A DNA stretch of 64,000 nt from Eublepharis macularius (Eukaryota; Chordata; Lepidosauria; Squamata; Eublepharidae). A program made the position numbers and the translations under genes. The notes beneath the pieces are model-generated. The model did no database searches. It was not told the origin of the DNA and worked only from the letters and a program-made list of their open reading frames with translations. Positions within the stretch are counted from its first letter, which is position 1. Each line of letters starts with the position of its first letter. Positions 20,716 through 31,250 of this stretch are shown piece by piece. The stretch is from the NCBI RefSeq assembly GCF_028583425.1, contig NC_072791.1:11179868-11243867 (forward strand). Reading direction: 5' to 3'.

Positions 20716-21247
20716 CAATTAGTCACAATAATCATGAAATCCTAACAAATAAAGCCTTAGAAAAATTACAACATTATTCTTGCTGTTATTTCATAATTCA
20801 AATTGCCATTCAATACATATCAGTACACAGTCTTCATATACAGACCTATAGGCAACCCATGACCCTGTAAATTTTTCTAAGTCTTTATTTCGTTAGGATT
20901 TAACGATTGTTGTATCTAATTGCAACCTCTTCCCGTGATTCTCCGCATTTTGTCCCATGTGAAGACTGGCAGCTGTACTTCAGTGTCAGGATTGGGAACT
21001 GTGCACAAACTCCCATGAAAGACAGCTGGTCCTTCCGTTACTGATCTTTCTGTGCAATGTACTGCTCCTAGGAAGGGTCAAGCAGGCCTGTTTGATCTCA
21101 GCAACTTTCTCCATTTGCTTTGGTTGTCTGCTGAAACTGAAGAGGCCTAGCCAGTGCTGTCCAGTGTACGTTTTAGAATATCCCCCAGAATCCTTTGCAA
21201 GATGGAGAGCTCCATGACAGACATGGAAGGGTTCTCCGACATACAAA
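20716..21247. other. No gene recognised
   Basis: Unique DNA, AT-rich in 20740-20910. Nothing recognised. Confidence 0.4.
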
Positions 21248-21422
21248 TGAAGAGCTGCTTTAGCATAGTGGTTAAGTGATTGGGTTGCAATTCAGCACTC
21301 TGCTGGTTCAAATCCCATTACTGCCATGAGCTAAGTAAGCGGCTTTGAGTAAACTACTCCCCAGCTGTATTGTGGGGATAATAACAACACTGACTTTGTT
21401 TAGCACTCTGATAAGCAACTAC
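21248..21422 (+). mobile_element. MIR-like (CORE) SINE
   Basis: tRNA-like head TAGCATAGTGGTTAAGTGAT (A box) and GGTTCAAATCCCATTACTGC (B box), then GAGTAAACTACTCCCCAG and TGTATTGTGGGGATAATAAC, close in plan to mammalian MIR. Confidence 0.75.
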
Positions 21423-21424
21423 TG

Positions 21425-21772
21425 GTGGTCCCTGGCCCCACGGATGCCCGCCTGGCCTCAACCTGGGCCAGGGCCTTTTCGGTCCTGGCACCAACCTGGT
21501 GGAACTCTCTGTCTGCGGAAATTAGGGCCGAATGGGATTAATTATCTTTCCGCCAGCCCTGTAAGACAGAGATGTTCTGCCAAGCATATGGGTTGAGGTT
21601 GGGGCGAGGGCGAGCTCCTTTGCGAGTCTCCTGTTGAGGTGTGGGGGGGGTGAAACCCCCCTCCCCCTGGTGTATGTTTTACTCTGTTTTAATGTGATTT
21701 TATTATATGATGTTATCTGCTCTAAGCCCGCTTGCGGGGAGAGCGGACTATAAATTTAATAAATAATAAGAT
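21425..21772 (+). mobile_element. L2-like LINE 3' end
   Basis: ORF2 C-terminus readable as SVLAPTWWNSLSAEIRAEWD and SFRQPCKTEMFCQAYG. 3' stem-loop AAGCCCGCTTGCGGGGAG then an AATAAATAATAA tail. Confidence 0.85.
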
Positions 21773-22314
21773 GGTGATGGTGAGAGGTGCACTAATCTGT
21801 CTAAAAGAATGGTATATAAGCACAGTTATTATTATACGGAAAGATTTCTCTGAAACCAGAAAAGCTGAAAAATCACTCGGAGGAGAAATTGACGATATTG
21901 TTCAAGAGCCGTTCATGTTCAGTGGCAACTTTACTAGCGATATTTAGCAGCAAATAACAGCCATCCATAAGATTATCGCAACCTCTCTTAAGTAAAATCT
22001 TTCATTTTTCAGCCCTCTCGCAGAAAAACAAAATTACAAAATAGGAATCAAAATAGTTGAGTGAAATTGCTAAGGGGTAAAATTAAGTAGCGCTTACAGG
22101 AAATAGACATGTTCTCTGCCAGGCTATGTTGCAAACTAATGACAACTGGCACCGTACCATTAATCCAGGCGCAGAGCTTGTTTATTGCACTTTGGTCTCT
22201 GATTCGCTTGTATCTTTCAGAAGTTAATCAGACTTTAAAGGAAGCTAAAAGATTAATAGAGTTCCTGGTAGTAAGACTACGCTAGATTTCTCTCTCATTT
22301 ACTCCAACGAAGCC
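21773..22314. other. Unique DNA, possible conserved non-coding element
   Basis: 22085-22310 (CAGGAAATAGACATG, GCAGAGCTTGTTTATTGCAC, GACTTTAAAGGAAGC, AGATTAATAGAG) is unique, of balanced composition and rich in homeobox/SOX-like motifs. Conservation cannot be judged here. Confidence 0.3.
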
Positions 22315-22430
22315 CAGGGTTGCAGAGGCAGGCAATGGCAAACTCACCTCTGTTCGTCTCTTGCCATGAAAAGCCCACCAGGGGTCGCCATAAGTCAGCT
22401 ATGACTTGAGAGCACTCTCCACCACCACCC
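22315..22430 (+). mobile_element. 5S-derived SINE, 5'-truncated
   Basis: Begins at CCCAGGGTTGCAGAGGC and keeps GGCAATGGCAAACTCACCTC and the tail GGGTCGCCATAAGTCAGCTA. The 5S-like head is missing. Confidence 0.8.
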
Positions 22431-22442
22431 CAGAATATTAAG

Positions 22443-23327
22443 CAGGGTGGATTTGATTTAAATCAAACTGATTTAAATCACAATTTAAATCACGATTTAA
22501 ATCACTAGTCAGTAAGGCTTGATTTAAATCATAGTTTTCTACATAAAGACTAATTCTTGCTGGTATAACTTTAATATGCAAGTAGATGAAGATTGTTCAC
22601 AAACTGTCATCAGAATAGGCCAGTTCTTGATACACTGCTCGAAACAGTCCACCACAGAGTTCCATCTAACATCTTGTGGGAGCGTTAGCTTGGTTCCACC
22701 CATCCTTTTCAGAGCTGCTGCAGCAAAATGATTGTTACGGAAGTATTTAGCAATTTCAACAACATTAGTCTTTATTTCTGGAACACTTAAGTCTTTGGCT
22801 AAGAGGTGCAGCAAATGAGCACTGCAACCATATGTTATTAGCTTTGTATTCCCTTCCTGCTCTTCTAAATTTCTTCTCATCTTGGATACATTTGCAGCAT
22901 TGTCTTTAAGGTCTTTTTCTCAACTTTGTTCATGTTATAACATTTTTGCTGTGAAGAAGAGGCGTGTGATCTCTGCTGAGCTGACACAAATTCAGTTTTG
23001 AGAACTGCAAAACCAAGCATCTGTGATAATATCTTGTAAGCAGAGAAACTGCCCAATAATCTTACAAAAACCTCTGGAAGAGCATGACATTGTGAATGGA
23101 TTAATGGAATTTATTTACCAAAAAAATTAAACATATACAGCCTTATTCTACATAATTAAAAACTAATCTTTATTTCATGATGGAATAACCTTTGGATGGT
23201 AATATATTTTCCTCAAAAAGCATTTTATTTAAAAAAATCTGATTTAAATAAAAAAAATCCGATTTAAATAAAAAAAATCTGATTTTTTTGATTTTTTTAA
23301 AAAAATCATTGATTTTTATCCACCCTG
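22443..23327 (-). mobile_element. hAT DNA transposon, internally deleted
   Basis: 885 bp bounded by inverse CAGGGTGGAT termini and flanked by the exact 8-bp direct repeat ATATTAAG (22435-22442 and 23328-23335), which defines the insertion. Sub-terminal arrays of GATTTAAATC-like units lie at both ends, typical transposase-binding architecture. The interior retains a transposase fragment on the minus strand. It sits a few bases after the tail of a 5S-derived SINE. Confidence 0.95.
22539..22880 (-). pseudogene. hAT transposase fragment
   Basis: 114-codon open segment with hAT-family transposase features: NTKLITYGCSAHLLHLLAKD (the region around the conserved C/H segment), AKYFRNNHFAAAALKR, LPQDVRWNSVVDCFEQCIKN and W.IL..VCEQ. 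This corresponds to the middle of a hAT catalytic domain of the DUF659-adjacent type. The upstream part (22880-23060) is broken by several stops, and the C-terminal dimerisation region is absent. Host element 885 bp, versus 2.5-4 kb for intact relatives. Not functional. Confidence 0.85.
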
Positions 23328-23335
23328 ATATTAAG

Positions 23336-24162
23336 AGAACAGAACTGTACTCCTGTATCTAATTCTGCAGATACACAAAAGGAACTTAGTACCAGGACCT
23401 GAGCTCAAAGCAGATCCCAAACTGGTGGCTTATGGAAGGGCAGGTAACTATTCAGTTTGAGTGCTATGTCTGGCTAACCAAAAGCAGTAACCGCAAAGGG
23501 AATTTGTCTACTGTATTTATAGACTGGCTTTCTCGCTGAGACTCAACGTGGGTTATATAATGTAAATTGGTGTAATCAATGGGACGAGACCTCTAATAAA
23601 GATGTTACACACATTTCCAATGGGTATATTAACTAGTGAGCAATGATAAGGTCAGTTCCTAAATTGGCTCCTCTTGAGATATAGTGCTAACCCGAGTCTG
23701 CAACTATATAATGAGTGGAATGGTTTTCGGTAATATATAGAATAGCACAGAGTTCCATTGATTTCAGTTGGGCTTGTATGTTTTTCATTTTCTCTGAATC
23801 GTCCCCAGTGTGCCTGAGCTATTGCAAGACTGCATGGTTATATAAACATCAGTACTTTTGAAATCATTAGACTGGGCTTGTAGATGAGGCTGGGTCTCCA
23901 GCTCAATCATCCACATGATTGCTTGGGGGCAGCATAATGGGGAGGGGACTTGCATCCCTTCTTGGACTTGGCCAGAAGTGGCCAACCTTGGCCAACTGCA
24001 GGGTGCCTTGCTTGAATCTACCCTGTCTGTAGATTGGCAGGGGATTGAGGCCAAAAGAAACCAATGAGGTGAGATCTGAACCAGCAGTTTGCCACCAGTG
24101 GTGGTACAATATTGTCATTCTATTGACCGTCACGGTACAGTGGTCTGCTTGTTAACCAAATG
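23336..24162. other. Unique DNA with LINE tail scrap
   Basis: 23515-23590 resembles an inverse L2-like tail (TATTTATAGACTGGCTTTCT, GCTGAGACTCAACG). Otherwise nothing recognised. Confidence 0.45.
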
Positions 24163-24170
24163 GTCTACAC

Positions 24171-24760
24171 TGGTTGGGGGGGGGAAACTTGGTTAATGTA
24201 AGAGCCACATAGAATAAACGTCAGATGTTTGAGAGCAGCAAGACATGATGCATTGAAGTCACTTCAGAGAGAAAGGCAGGTTTGGGGGAGTGTCCCGAAT
24301 GTGACATCACAGGAAGGGGTGGGGTTTTGGTGCGGTATGTGGGAAGTGACATCATTGGAAGGGGTGGAGCTTGGGAAGAGCCAACACTTGACCTTTGACC
24401 TGAAAGTGACATCACAAAAGTGATGCCATATCCTTGATAGGCACCACCCCCCAAGTCTCTGGGCTCCACCCTCAAAGCCCACAGCTGTTTTCTGAGTCAG
24501 ACCTGGCAACCCCAATGTTTTTATGAAAGACATGGAAAGGAAGAAGGAAAAGGAGGAAGGGGAAGACTTAGAAAGAAAGAAAGAAGAAAAGAAGGAAAGG
24601 GAGGGCGGGGGGGGGGGGAGGGAAGGAAGGAAGGAAAAGAGAAATAAACTAAAATAAGAAAAACTTCATGGCCATGACGATGCTCAGAGAACTCTGGGAG
24701 CCGCATGATATGTATAGAAGAGCCTCATACAGCTCCTGAGCTGCAGTTTGGCCACCCCTG
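24171..24760. mobile_element. Non-autonomous hAT element, family D
   Basis: Second copy of the element at 11758-12252. Right end CAGTTTGGCCACCCCTG intact, left end degraded into a G-run. TSD GTCTACAC (24163-24170) / GTCTACCC (24761-24768), 7 of 8. Shares the GAAGTGACATCA units and an expanded purine tract (24535-24640). Confidence 0.85.
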
Positions 24761-24768
24761 GTCTACCC

Positions 24769-25082
24769 CGAAAGCACAAAGGACAGAGGGGCTATCATTG
24801 GTGCTCTCCTGAAAATGTATTGAAGTATTGAATTTTCATCCATGAAACTACAAACACAGCATGACACTGAAATAAACACAATGTTCTGTGAATCAGATCT
24901 CAGAAAACAGAAGATATTTCCAAGTCGTCACGAACTACGGTGGCACCTCTTTCAGTACTGAATGGCTTATTATCCCCAATTGCCAAACACTCGCTGTCCC
25001 TCCCTCATGCTTGCAGGCTTTTGACTGCTTCAATGTCCCTGCAAAAGGCAGAGAAGCTTTTTTCATTTAGACCCAGGTTCAA
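24769..25082. other. No gene recognised
   Basis: Unique DNA with short frames only. Confidence 0.4.
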
Positions 25083-25292
25083 ATTAACGCCCAAGCAAGC
25101 TCGATCTTGTCAGATCTCAGAAGCTAAGCAGGGCCGGACTTGGTTAATAATTGGATGGAAGGCTTCCAAAGAAGACCAGGGTTGCAGAGGCAGGCAATGG
25201 CAAACCAACTCTGTTATCCTCTTGCCTTGAAAACCCCATCAGGGGTCGCCATAAGTCAGCTATGACTTGACGGCGCTTTTCTCCACAAGCAC
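25083..25292 (+). mobile_element. 5S rRNA-derived SINE
   Basis: Good copy: AAGCTCGATCTTGTCAGATC, TCAGAAGCTAAGCAGGGCCG, GACTTGGTTAATAATTGGAT (5S-like head), GGCAGGCAATGGCAAACC, tail GGGTCGCCATAAGTCAGCTA and GACTTGACGGCGC. Confidence 0.9.
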
Positions 25293-25424
25293 CAAAGATT
25301 GTCTTTGAAGAAATGCAGGGTATCGGGGTCTAAGAATTCAACCTGCATTTCTCACAGAATATTACATTCCGAACATCCCCCATACTATAATTTCAACATG
25401 TACCATAGGGAGTTTCTTGGCGGG

Positions 25425-25560
25425 GGGAAGTGTTGATGACTGGGGAAGGCAATGACAAACCACCCCGTAAAAAGTTTGCCAAGAAAATGTCATGATGCGA
25501 CATCCTCCCATGGGTCAGTAATGACTTGGTGCTTGCACAGGCGACTACCTTTACCCTTTT
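25425..25560 (+). mobile_element. SINE with RTE/BovB-like tail
   Basis: GACTGGGGAAGGCAATGACA, AACCACCCCGTAAAAAGT, then GGGTCAGTAATGACTTGGTG and CTTGCACAGGCGA with a pyrimidine tail: the 3' part of a BovB-mobilised squamate SINE. Head missing. Confidence 0.7.
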
Positions 25561-25565
25561 TACTA

Positions 25566-25741
25566 TAGGAAGAGGGGCTGTGGCTCAATGGAAGAATCAG
25601 GAGGTCTCAGGTTCAATTCCCGGTATCTCCAATTAAAAGGACCAGGCAGTAGGTGATATGAAAGACCTCCACCTGAAACCCTGAAGAGCTGCTGCCAGTC
25701 TGAGCTGACAAGACTGACCTTGATGAACCAAGAGTCTGATT
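25566..25741 (+). mobile_element. tRNA-derived SINE, 5' part (interrupted)
   Basis: Head GGGGCTGTGGCTCAATGGAA (A box) and GGTTCAATTCCCGG (B box), body GTGATATGAAAGACCTCCAC and GACTGACCTTGATGAACCAA, broken after AGAGTCTGATT. Its tail ATTCAGCATGAAGCAGCTTC is found at about 25970-26000 after the MIR-like insertion. Confidence 0.85.
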
Positions 25742-25968
25742 TTATTTACTTCACTTACACTCTGCCTTCCTCCCCAGGGGAGACCCAAAGCGGCTTACAT
25801 CATTCTCCTCTCCTCCATTGGATTCTCACAACAACCCTGTAAGGTAGGTTAGGCTGAGAGGGTGCGACTGGCCCAAGGTCACCTAGCAAGCTTCCACAGC
25901 AGAGTGGGAATTCGAACCCGTGACTCCTAGATCCTTGTGCGACTACCGCACTGGCACTCAGTATGAGA
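25742..25968 (-). mobile_element. MIR-like (CORE) SINE inserted in tRNA SINE
   Basis: Minus copy: TTATTTACTTCACTTACACT tail side, GGCTTACATCATTCTCCTCT, CCTGTAAGGTAGGTTAGGCT, GCCCAAGGTCACCTAGCAAG, then the reverse tRNA-like head (ATTCGAACCCGTGACTCC). Confidence 0.85.
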
Positions 25969-26000
25969 TTCAGCATGAAGCAGCTTCATGTTTGTTCATG

Positions 26001-27213
26001 CGTGTTCAAGTAATGGAAGCAAGTAATGGAAGAGATGGACAGCTGTCCTTCTAAAGGACCCTGTTGGTTCCTCCATCCTGGCTGTCAACCTTGAGGCAAA
26101 AGGAACGCTTGGCGATTGCAATGGGTATACTCATGAGGTGTGACGGAGATTCACCTTGATGGGCAGCGTGGGCTCTGGCTCATCTCGTTCCACATGGTTC
26201 CCTTAAGATATGGCACTTTATGGAAACCGGATTACAGAAAAGATCTTCTGTTGTGTTCTCTGGTTCCGCTGTGACAAATCTGCCTGCAGCAGGGTGCAGG
26301 ATGGGAGTGGTTCCGGCATGAGACTTCCTGCCCAAGTTTCCCTGGTCTTTTTCCCAACTTAACTCCCCACTGGAACCAAAATTTCTCCATTACGCACGAT
26401 GGCTTCTCCAAATGTCCTTTCAGTATAACTGATGAGCGCTCTTGGCCATCCCTCCAAAAGCTCCTTTGAAACAGCCCTGTGAACGTAGCAGACAATTGCT
26501 TTGATTGCCAAGTTTGATTTACTCTCAAAATACGCCATTAATTTCCCTGCATGACTGAAGGGCTCATCCACACTGCCTTATCTTATCGCAAGAGGTTATT
26601 AAAGAAACACGTCGCGCTCCAGTCGTTCTGGGGTTGGGAGGAGGAGGTGGAAGAAGGGCACTGGCTCATGCTGAACGCCTCGGAAAGAGCAATTTGTATA
26701 ACACAAAGTGACAGGATGAGAGCGTGGCAGTTTAGGGAGAGGATTGTATACACAAACTTAAATCTCCACGTTGACAACCATTCGTTTTATATTTGGTATT
26801 GGCGGGGGACATCGGACCTACCTCTGCTAAACACACAAAACAGCCTATCTCACATGATGCAAACATCTTGGCCAAGATCCAAATCATTATTGTAGGAGCT
26901 GTGCAGTGGGGTTTTTGATCCCTCCACGCACACATCCTTGAAACCACCATGCAACAGAACAAATTATTCTTTAAAAACTATGCTCTGATTCGAGAGATTT
27001 GCGGGAGGGCTGTATTGTAGGGCTGGGGTCTCGTATGCTTCGCTAGGGACCATAGACTTCACCACTATGTTGCATTACATATTATCTGTTGCTTTAAATT
27101 TGTACTTCTATGTACTACCTGTGCTTTATGTTTGCTTTATGTTGTCTAATTTCAGCCCTAGAAGTGATTATGTTCTGTTTCAGTTTGTCTTTTTATATCT
27201 ATTTTACCCTATG
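26001..27213. other. Unique DNA, no gene recognised
   Basis: 1.2 kb of low-repeat sequence. 26380-26780 is balanced in composition. The frames on both strands (114 codons plus, 98 minus) overlap and have no domain. A distal enhancer or exon cannot be excluded. Confidence 0.35.
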
Positions 27214-27345
27214 CAGGGCTTTTTTTCAGCTGGAACGGGGTGGAACGGAGTTCCGGAACCGCTTGAAAATTGTCACATGGCTGGTGGCCCCGCCCCCTGA
27301 TCTCCAGACAGAGGAGAGTTGAGATTGCCCTCCGCACCGGGAAAT
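27214..27345. mobile_element. hAT element family A, right half missing
   Basis: CAGGGCTTTTTTTCAGCTGG then GGTGGAACGGAGTTCCGG and CCCCCTGATCTCCAGACAGA match the left half of 18486-18736. It ends at a junction with the next element. Confidence 0.8.
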
Positions 27346-27950
27346 CCACACGCACTCACCATCCGCTTATCTTGCACAGTCATGGCAGTTGGGTTCATTC
27401 CGCTACCATGCTGTGCATCATCACATTCACCCTCCCAGTGCGTCTTCGTGGCGCAATCAGTTCTCCACACGCCACTGAGTACAGTGTTACAGTGGGCGGT
27501 TCCCTCCTCCATCGTCAGCATTGACGGCGCACGTCACTTCCCTTTAAAAAAAAATTAATTTTGCGCTGTACCAATATTCTGACTCTTATGTAGGCAGAGC
27601 CAGGGAAAAGCCAGAGTATTTATAGGGGGGAACCAGGTTCCATTCAAAGCTGAGAGCAGAAGGTAACTGATGGTAAGATAAAGGACCATCATCTACTCAC
27701 TAAAGTCGGTTTTGCGGTACACCGACCTTTCTTTATTGTGCAAATGCGCTATGAAAGCCCTTTTTTTTAAAAAAAAAAGGGTCGGGCAAAAACAGATTTC
27801 CGCCATTATCACATGGTACGGAAAGGAGGCGCAATTGTGGTGTTGTGATGGCAGGGAACACGCGGAATGGGAAAGCGTGTGAGTATCTGCTTGAACAGCG
27901 CCATGGTTGCGAAAAAGGTGCGGAAACGAAAAGGAAGTGTGGATTCGGCC
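27346..27950. mobile_element. Probable MITE, family E-like ends
   Basis: GGGAAATCCACACGCACTCA at left and GGAAGTGTGGATTCGGCC at right are approximate inverse repeats similar to other GGCCG…CACACG termini in the window. The interior includes a T8/A10 palindrome at 27760-27780. No TSD recognised. Confidence 0.4.
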
Positions 27951-28628
27951 ATTGACTCAGAATTAAGCACCATGAAGGGAGTAAGTTTATAATAACAATT
28001 AGCAGAACAGTGAACTAACTGCTTGTACCGAAGTCCTAATTTGCAACTACGGGCAATGTTTCCTCTCCCAGAACAGCAGGTGATGTGAACTAGTATGTAC
28101 AGAGAATCCATTACATTTCAATTCCATCTTTATCATCTTCTTAAAACTTCATTGTGGGACTCAGAACTTTAGTTCTAAGAACTCTGGAATTTGTGTGAAA
28201 GGACAGGGCGGCTGATTTCTTTATCTTCATTTTCCAGGAGACGCTAATTTGAGTGAAGTTATCGGCAACGAGAAGAGGACCGTGAGAGCTCACAGCTGCC
28301 TGCTTGTGCATTATTAAAAACGCAGTTACGACTGCAACAGCTGACAGGCCTGTCTCCCCTGGCATGAGATACTTGCAAAAGGCCCTGTTAATTCTAGTGA
28401 GTGATTCTGTTATTCTCTCCAGTTAGCCTAGTGAACTGTGCACCAGGGTTTGATCTGTCCTCGGCCGAGGGGCACATTCTTTATCCCTTTGTGACCCTGG
28501 CCAGAGGAGAGCAGGTGAGGGGGGAATGGCTTCCTTTTATAAACCTGGCTACTACCAAAAGAATAGATGCAAAATTTTTTAAAGAAGACTATTGCCTTTG
28601 TAAAGTACTCAATTTCTAAGAAGACAAC
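27951..28628. other. Unique DNA, no gene recognised
   Basis: No repeat or coding domain recognised. 28100-28380 is a plausible conserved non-coding candidate by composition only. Confidence 0.3.
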
Positions 28629-28784
28629 GAGTGATTCTGCACACGTTGGATAATGCACTTCCAATCCTCTTTATAGATCATTTGGAACGGATTTTTTTTG
28701 TGAGTGGAACAAAAAATCCACCTCAAACGATTGATAAAGTTCATTGAAAGTGCATTATCCAACGTGTGCGGAATCAGCCACTAA
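28629..28784. mobile_element. MITE with TGCACACGTTGGATAATGCA ends, family E
   Basis: Inverted repeats of about 35 bp at both ends plus matching AAAAAATCCACCTC/GGATTTTTTTTG inner arms. Sister of 14303-14452. Confidence 0.8.
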
Positions 28785-29059
28785 GGGACACTGGGCTCCA
28801 GTGTCTTAGGAAATGTCAGCTGTTGATCTGGGCAACGGTGGATTGGCTCTTTAACTCACCGGGAAGGTTCCTGGTAGGACCGCTGCCCTGGATGGCACTG
28901 GCAGCCCAGGATAAAGCTGAGCCAAGCTCCAGCAATGCTAGCCACCTTGAGGGGGCAACACAGCTCAAATCTGGTCAGTGGGGACAATACTGATGGTAAA
29001 CAGTGACTGGGGCCAAGCTGAGCAGTCCCTGCCAGGCTAAAAGTAATGCTGGAGTCAAG

Positions 29060-29227
29060 CTAACATTCCAACCTGGTATGATCCAGGTGGGGCCTTGAGA
29101 TCCCCCAGAATTACAGTGGCTCTCCTGACTACAGAGATCAGTTCTCCTCAAGAGAAGAGTAGACTCTAAGGCATTATACCCTGCTGAAGTCCATCCCTTC
29201 CCCAAACCCCGCTATCCCCCGACACAC
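29060..29227 (-). mobile_element. hAT-type MITE, TAGGGTTGCCAG family, partial
   Basis: Inverse copy: GATCCCCCAGAATTACAGTG, AGATCAGTTCTCCTCAAGAG, GCATTATACCCTGCTGAAG. The left end of the element was replaced where the next repeat begins. Confidence 0.65.
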
Positions 29228-29485
29228 TAGAGTTGCCAGCTCCCTATACCCTCCCAGCAGGAGGGGGGGCCTGCCTTGTTCGTGTTCTGATGTCAATTGC
29301 AGGAATTGGCCCCAGCAAAGCGCGGGAGCACGCCCTCAGCCAGCGCAATGATGTCACTTCAAGAAGTGATGCTGTCGTGCCCCACCAGGAGTGTGCCTGG
29401 TACATGCTTTCCTGAGTTGCTTGCTGGTGGTGGGCAATCTTGGGGGGGGGGCTCGCCACCTACCGCCAATCACCAAGAATCAGCA
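29228..29485 (+). mobile_element. hAT-type MITE with GATGTCACTTC units, partial
   Basis: Starts TAGAGTTGCCAGCTCCC and CCTCCCAGCAGGAGG, with AATGATGTCACTTCAAGAAG inside. Related to 55176-55563 and 60033-60283. Confidence 0.6.
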
Positions 29486-29577
29486 GGCAACAGGGCAGAC
29501 CCCTGGGACACTGCCCACCAGTGGCTTCATCCTTCAAATCTTCAGAAATGTCCCAATCTAGATTTGGCACTCCTACA

Positions 29578-29790
29578 ACCAAGCCCAGGTGAGCCTGATC
29601 TCGTCAGATCTCAGAAGCTAAGCAGGGTCGACCTTGGTTAGTAATTGGATGGGAGACCTCCAATGAAGACCAGGGTTGCAGAGGCAGGCAATGGCAAACC
29701 ACCTCTGTTAATCTCTTGCCTTGAAAACCCCGCTTTTGGGGGGGGGTTTCCACTGTAAGTCTGCTGCGACTTGAGGGCACTCTCCACTCA
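29578..29790 (+). mobile_element. 5S rRNA-derived SINE
   Basis: GAGCCTGATCTCGTCAGATC, TCAGAAGCTAAGCAGGGTCG, TTAGTAATTGGATGGGAGAC head; GGCAATGGCAAACCACCTCT body; tail TAAGTCTGCTGCGACTTGAG. One of the best-preserved copies. Confidence 0.92.
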
Positions 29791-30489
29791 AGCAGTCTCT
29801 GTACTTGCTCATTGGTGAATATACAACCTGCGTCCCTTCGGAAGCATGTTCCGGGATTGAGCAATGGCACAAATGAAGCCTTGCTTGGAACCTAATGGCA
29901 CAGAATCAGCAAACAGTGGCTTGGAGCCCCTGATGCACAAGCGGAAAGAGAAACAGACTGTGCATAGCTCCGCTTGTGCAACTCCTTGTGCAACACCTAG
30001 CTAGAGCTTTCCTCCCTATAAATTACAGCGTCCAGAAATGGGTTGCTGAAGATCTTACACAAGCGGAAGTGCAAGTATGAGGTACGGCAAGTTTGAGTTA
30101 GTGCAAGCAGCTACTGCTTCCTTTCTCTTGTTTTTTTTGCTCGCACAAGAGATCTCACACGAGTGGAAAGTTTGTGCTGGATCCAGCCCAGAATCTCTAA
30201 TGATTTGGCAGCAAATCTATCTTAAGGGGTGTTTTAATCATACGCATCCCAGAGACGCAGTTAGGTGGATGCTTGGCAGGAGTTAGCACCACACCCTGCT
30301 TCTTGATGGAAAAAAACACACACATCTAACTGGTGAGAATCCAAGATGTGGCTATTTCACACATTATAGGCAGCAGAGCTGGGTTTGTAGCTGAACATAT
30401 ACTCAGCTGGAGGATGCAGATAATCCTGGCCCTCTGATGAATACGATACTCCTGTTTGCATTCACATGTCGCTGTTTAAAAATCTAAGG
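29791..30489. other. No gene recognised
   Basis: Unique DNA. The 69-codon frame 30077-30286 lies in unique sequence without a domain. Confidence 0.4.
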
Positions 30490-30494
30490 TATAA

Positions 30495-30662
30495 CTCAGA
30501 AGCTAAGCAGGGTTGGCCTTGGTTAGTAATTGGATGGGAGACCACCAAGAAAGACCAGGGTCACTATGCAGAGGCAGGTAACCACTTCTGTCAGTCTTTT
30601 GCCTTGAAAACCCCAGTAGGGGGTCGCCATAAGTCATCTATGTCTTGATGGCACTTTCCATC
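30495..30662 (+). mobile_element. 5S-derived SINE, head-truncated
   Basis: Begins inside the head at CTCAGAAGCTAAGCAGGG, then TTAGTAATTGGATGGGAGAC and the GGGTCGCCATAAGTCATCTA tail. Confidence 0.88.
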
Positions 30663-30849
30663 ATTCATACCTAAAAATGTACTGTTTGAAGCCGCCACAA
30701 TACTGATGGGCCTTGGACTTGTTCATTAGCCCTTTTGACTTTGGTACCCATATTTAATCTTGGTCCCCAAAGACACATCTGGGATCCAGTGATGCGCAAG
30801 ACCAAGATACTCCAAACTATTCCCCATTACTGGATGTGAAAGTTGAATA

Positions 30850-31250
30850 ATGAAGGAAGCTGATAGGAAGAAAATGGATTCGTTTGAAATGTGGTTTTGG
30901 AGGAGAGTTTTGCGGATACTATGGATGGACAGAAAGAGAAGTAAGTGGGTTCTAGATCAAATTAAGTCGGAATTCTCTCAAGAAGCTAAAATGACAAAAC
31001 TGAGACTATCGTACTTTGGTCATATAGTGAGAAGGCTCTCTGGAAAAGTCAATAATGCTAGGAAAAGTGGAAGGCAGTAGGAAAAGAGAAAGACCCAAAA
31101 CGAGATGGCTGGACTCAATAAAAGAAGCCACAACCTCCAGTTTGCAAGAACTGAGGAAGTCTGTTAATGACAGGACGTTTTGGAGGCTTTCATTCATAGG
31201 GCTGCCATAGGTCGGAGGCAACTTGACGGCACATTACACACACTTGTCCA
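30850..31250 (+). mobile_element. BovB/RTE LINE C-terminus and 3' end
   Basis: The open frame 30850-31080 reads DSFEMWFWRRVLRILWMDRK and KMTKLRLSYFGHIVRR, the signature C-terminus of RTE-BovB ORF2 (compare the conserved W.WRR.LRI…KL.YFGH..RR). The frame breaks at about 31080. GGAAAAGAGAAAGACCCAAA and TCATAGGGCTGCCATAGGTC with CAACTTGACGGCAC continue the 3' end. The rest of the RT and endonuclease is absent. Confidence 0.92.

Noticed and set aside
25083-25200. 5S rRNA gene
   Set aside because: Only the central and 3' parts of 5S are present, diverged, and fused to a SINE body and BovB-like tail.
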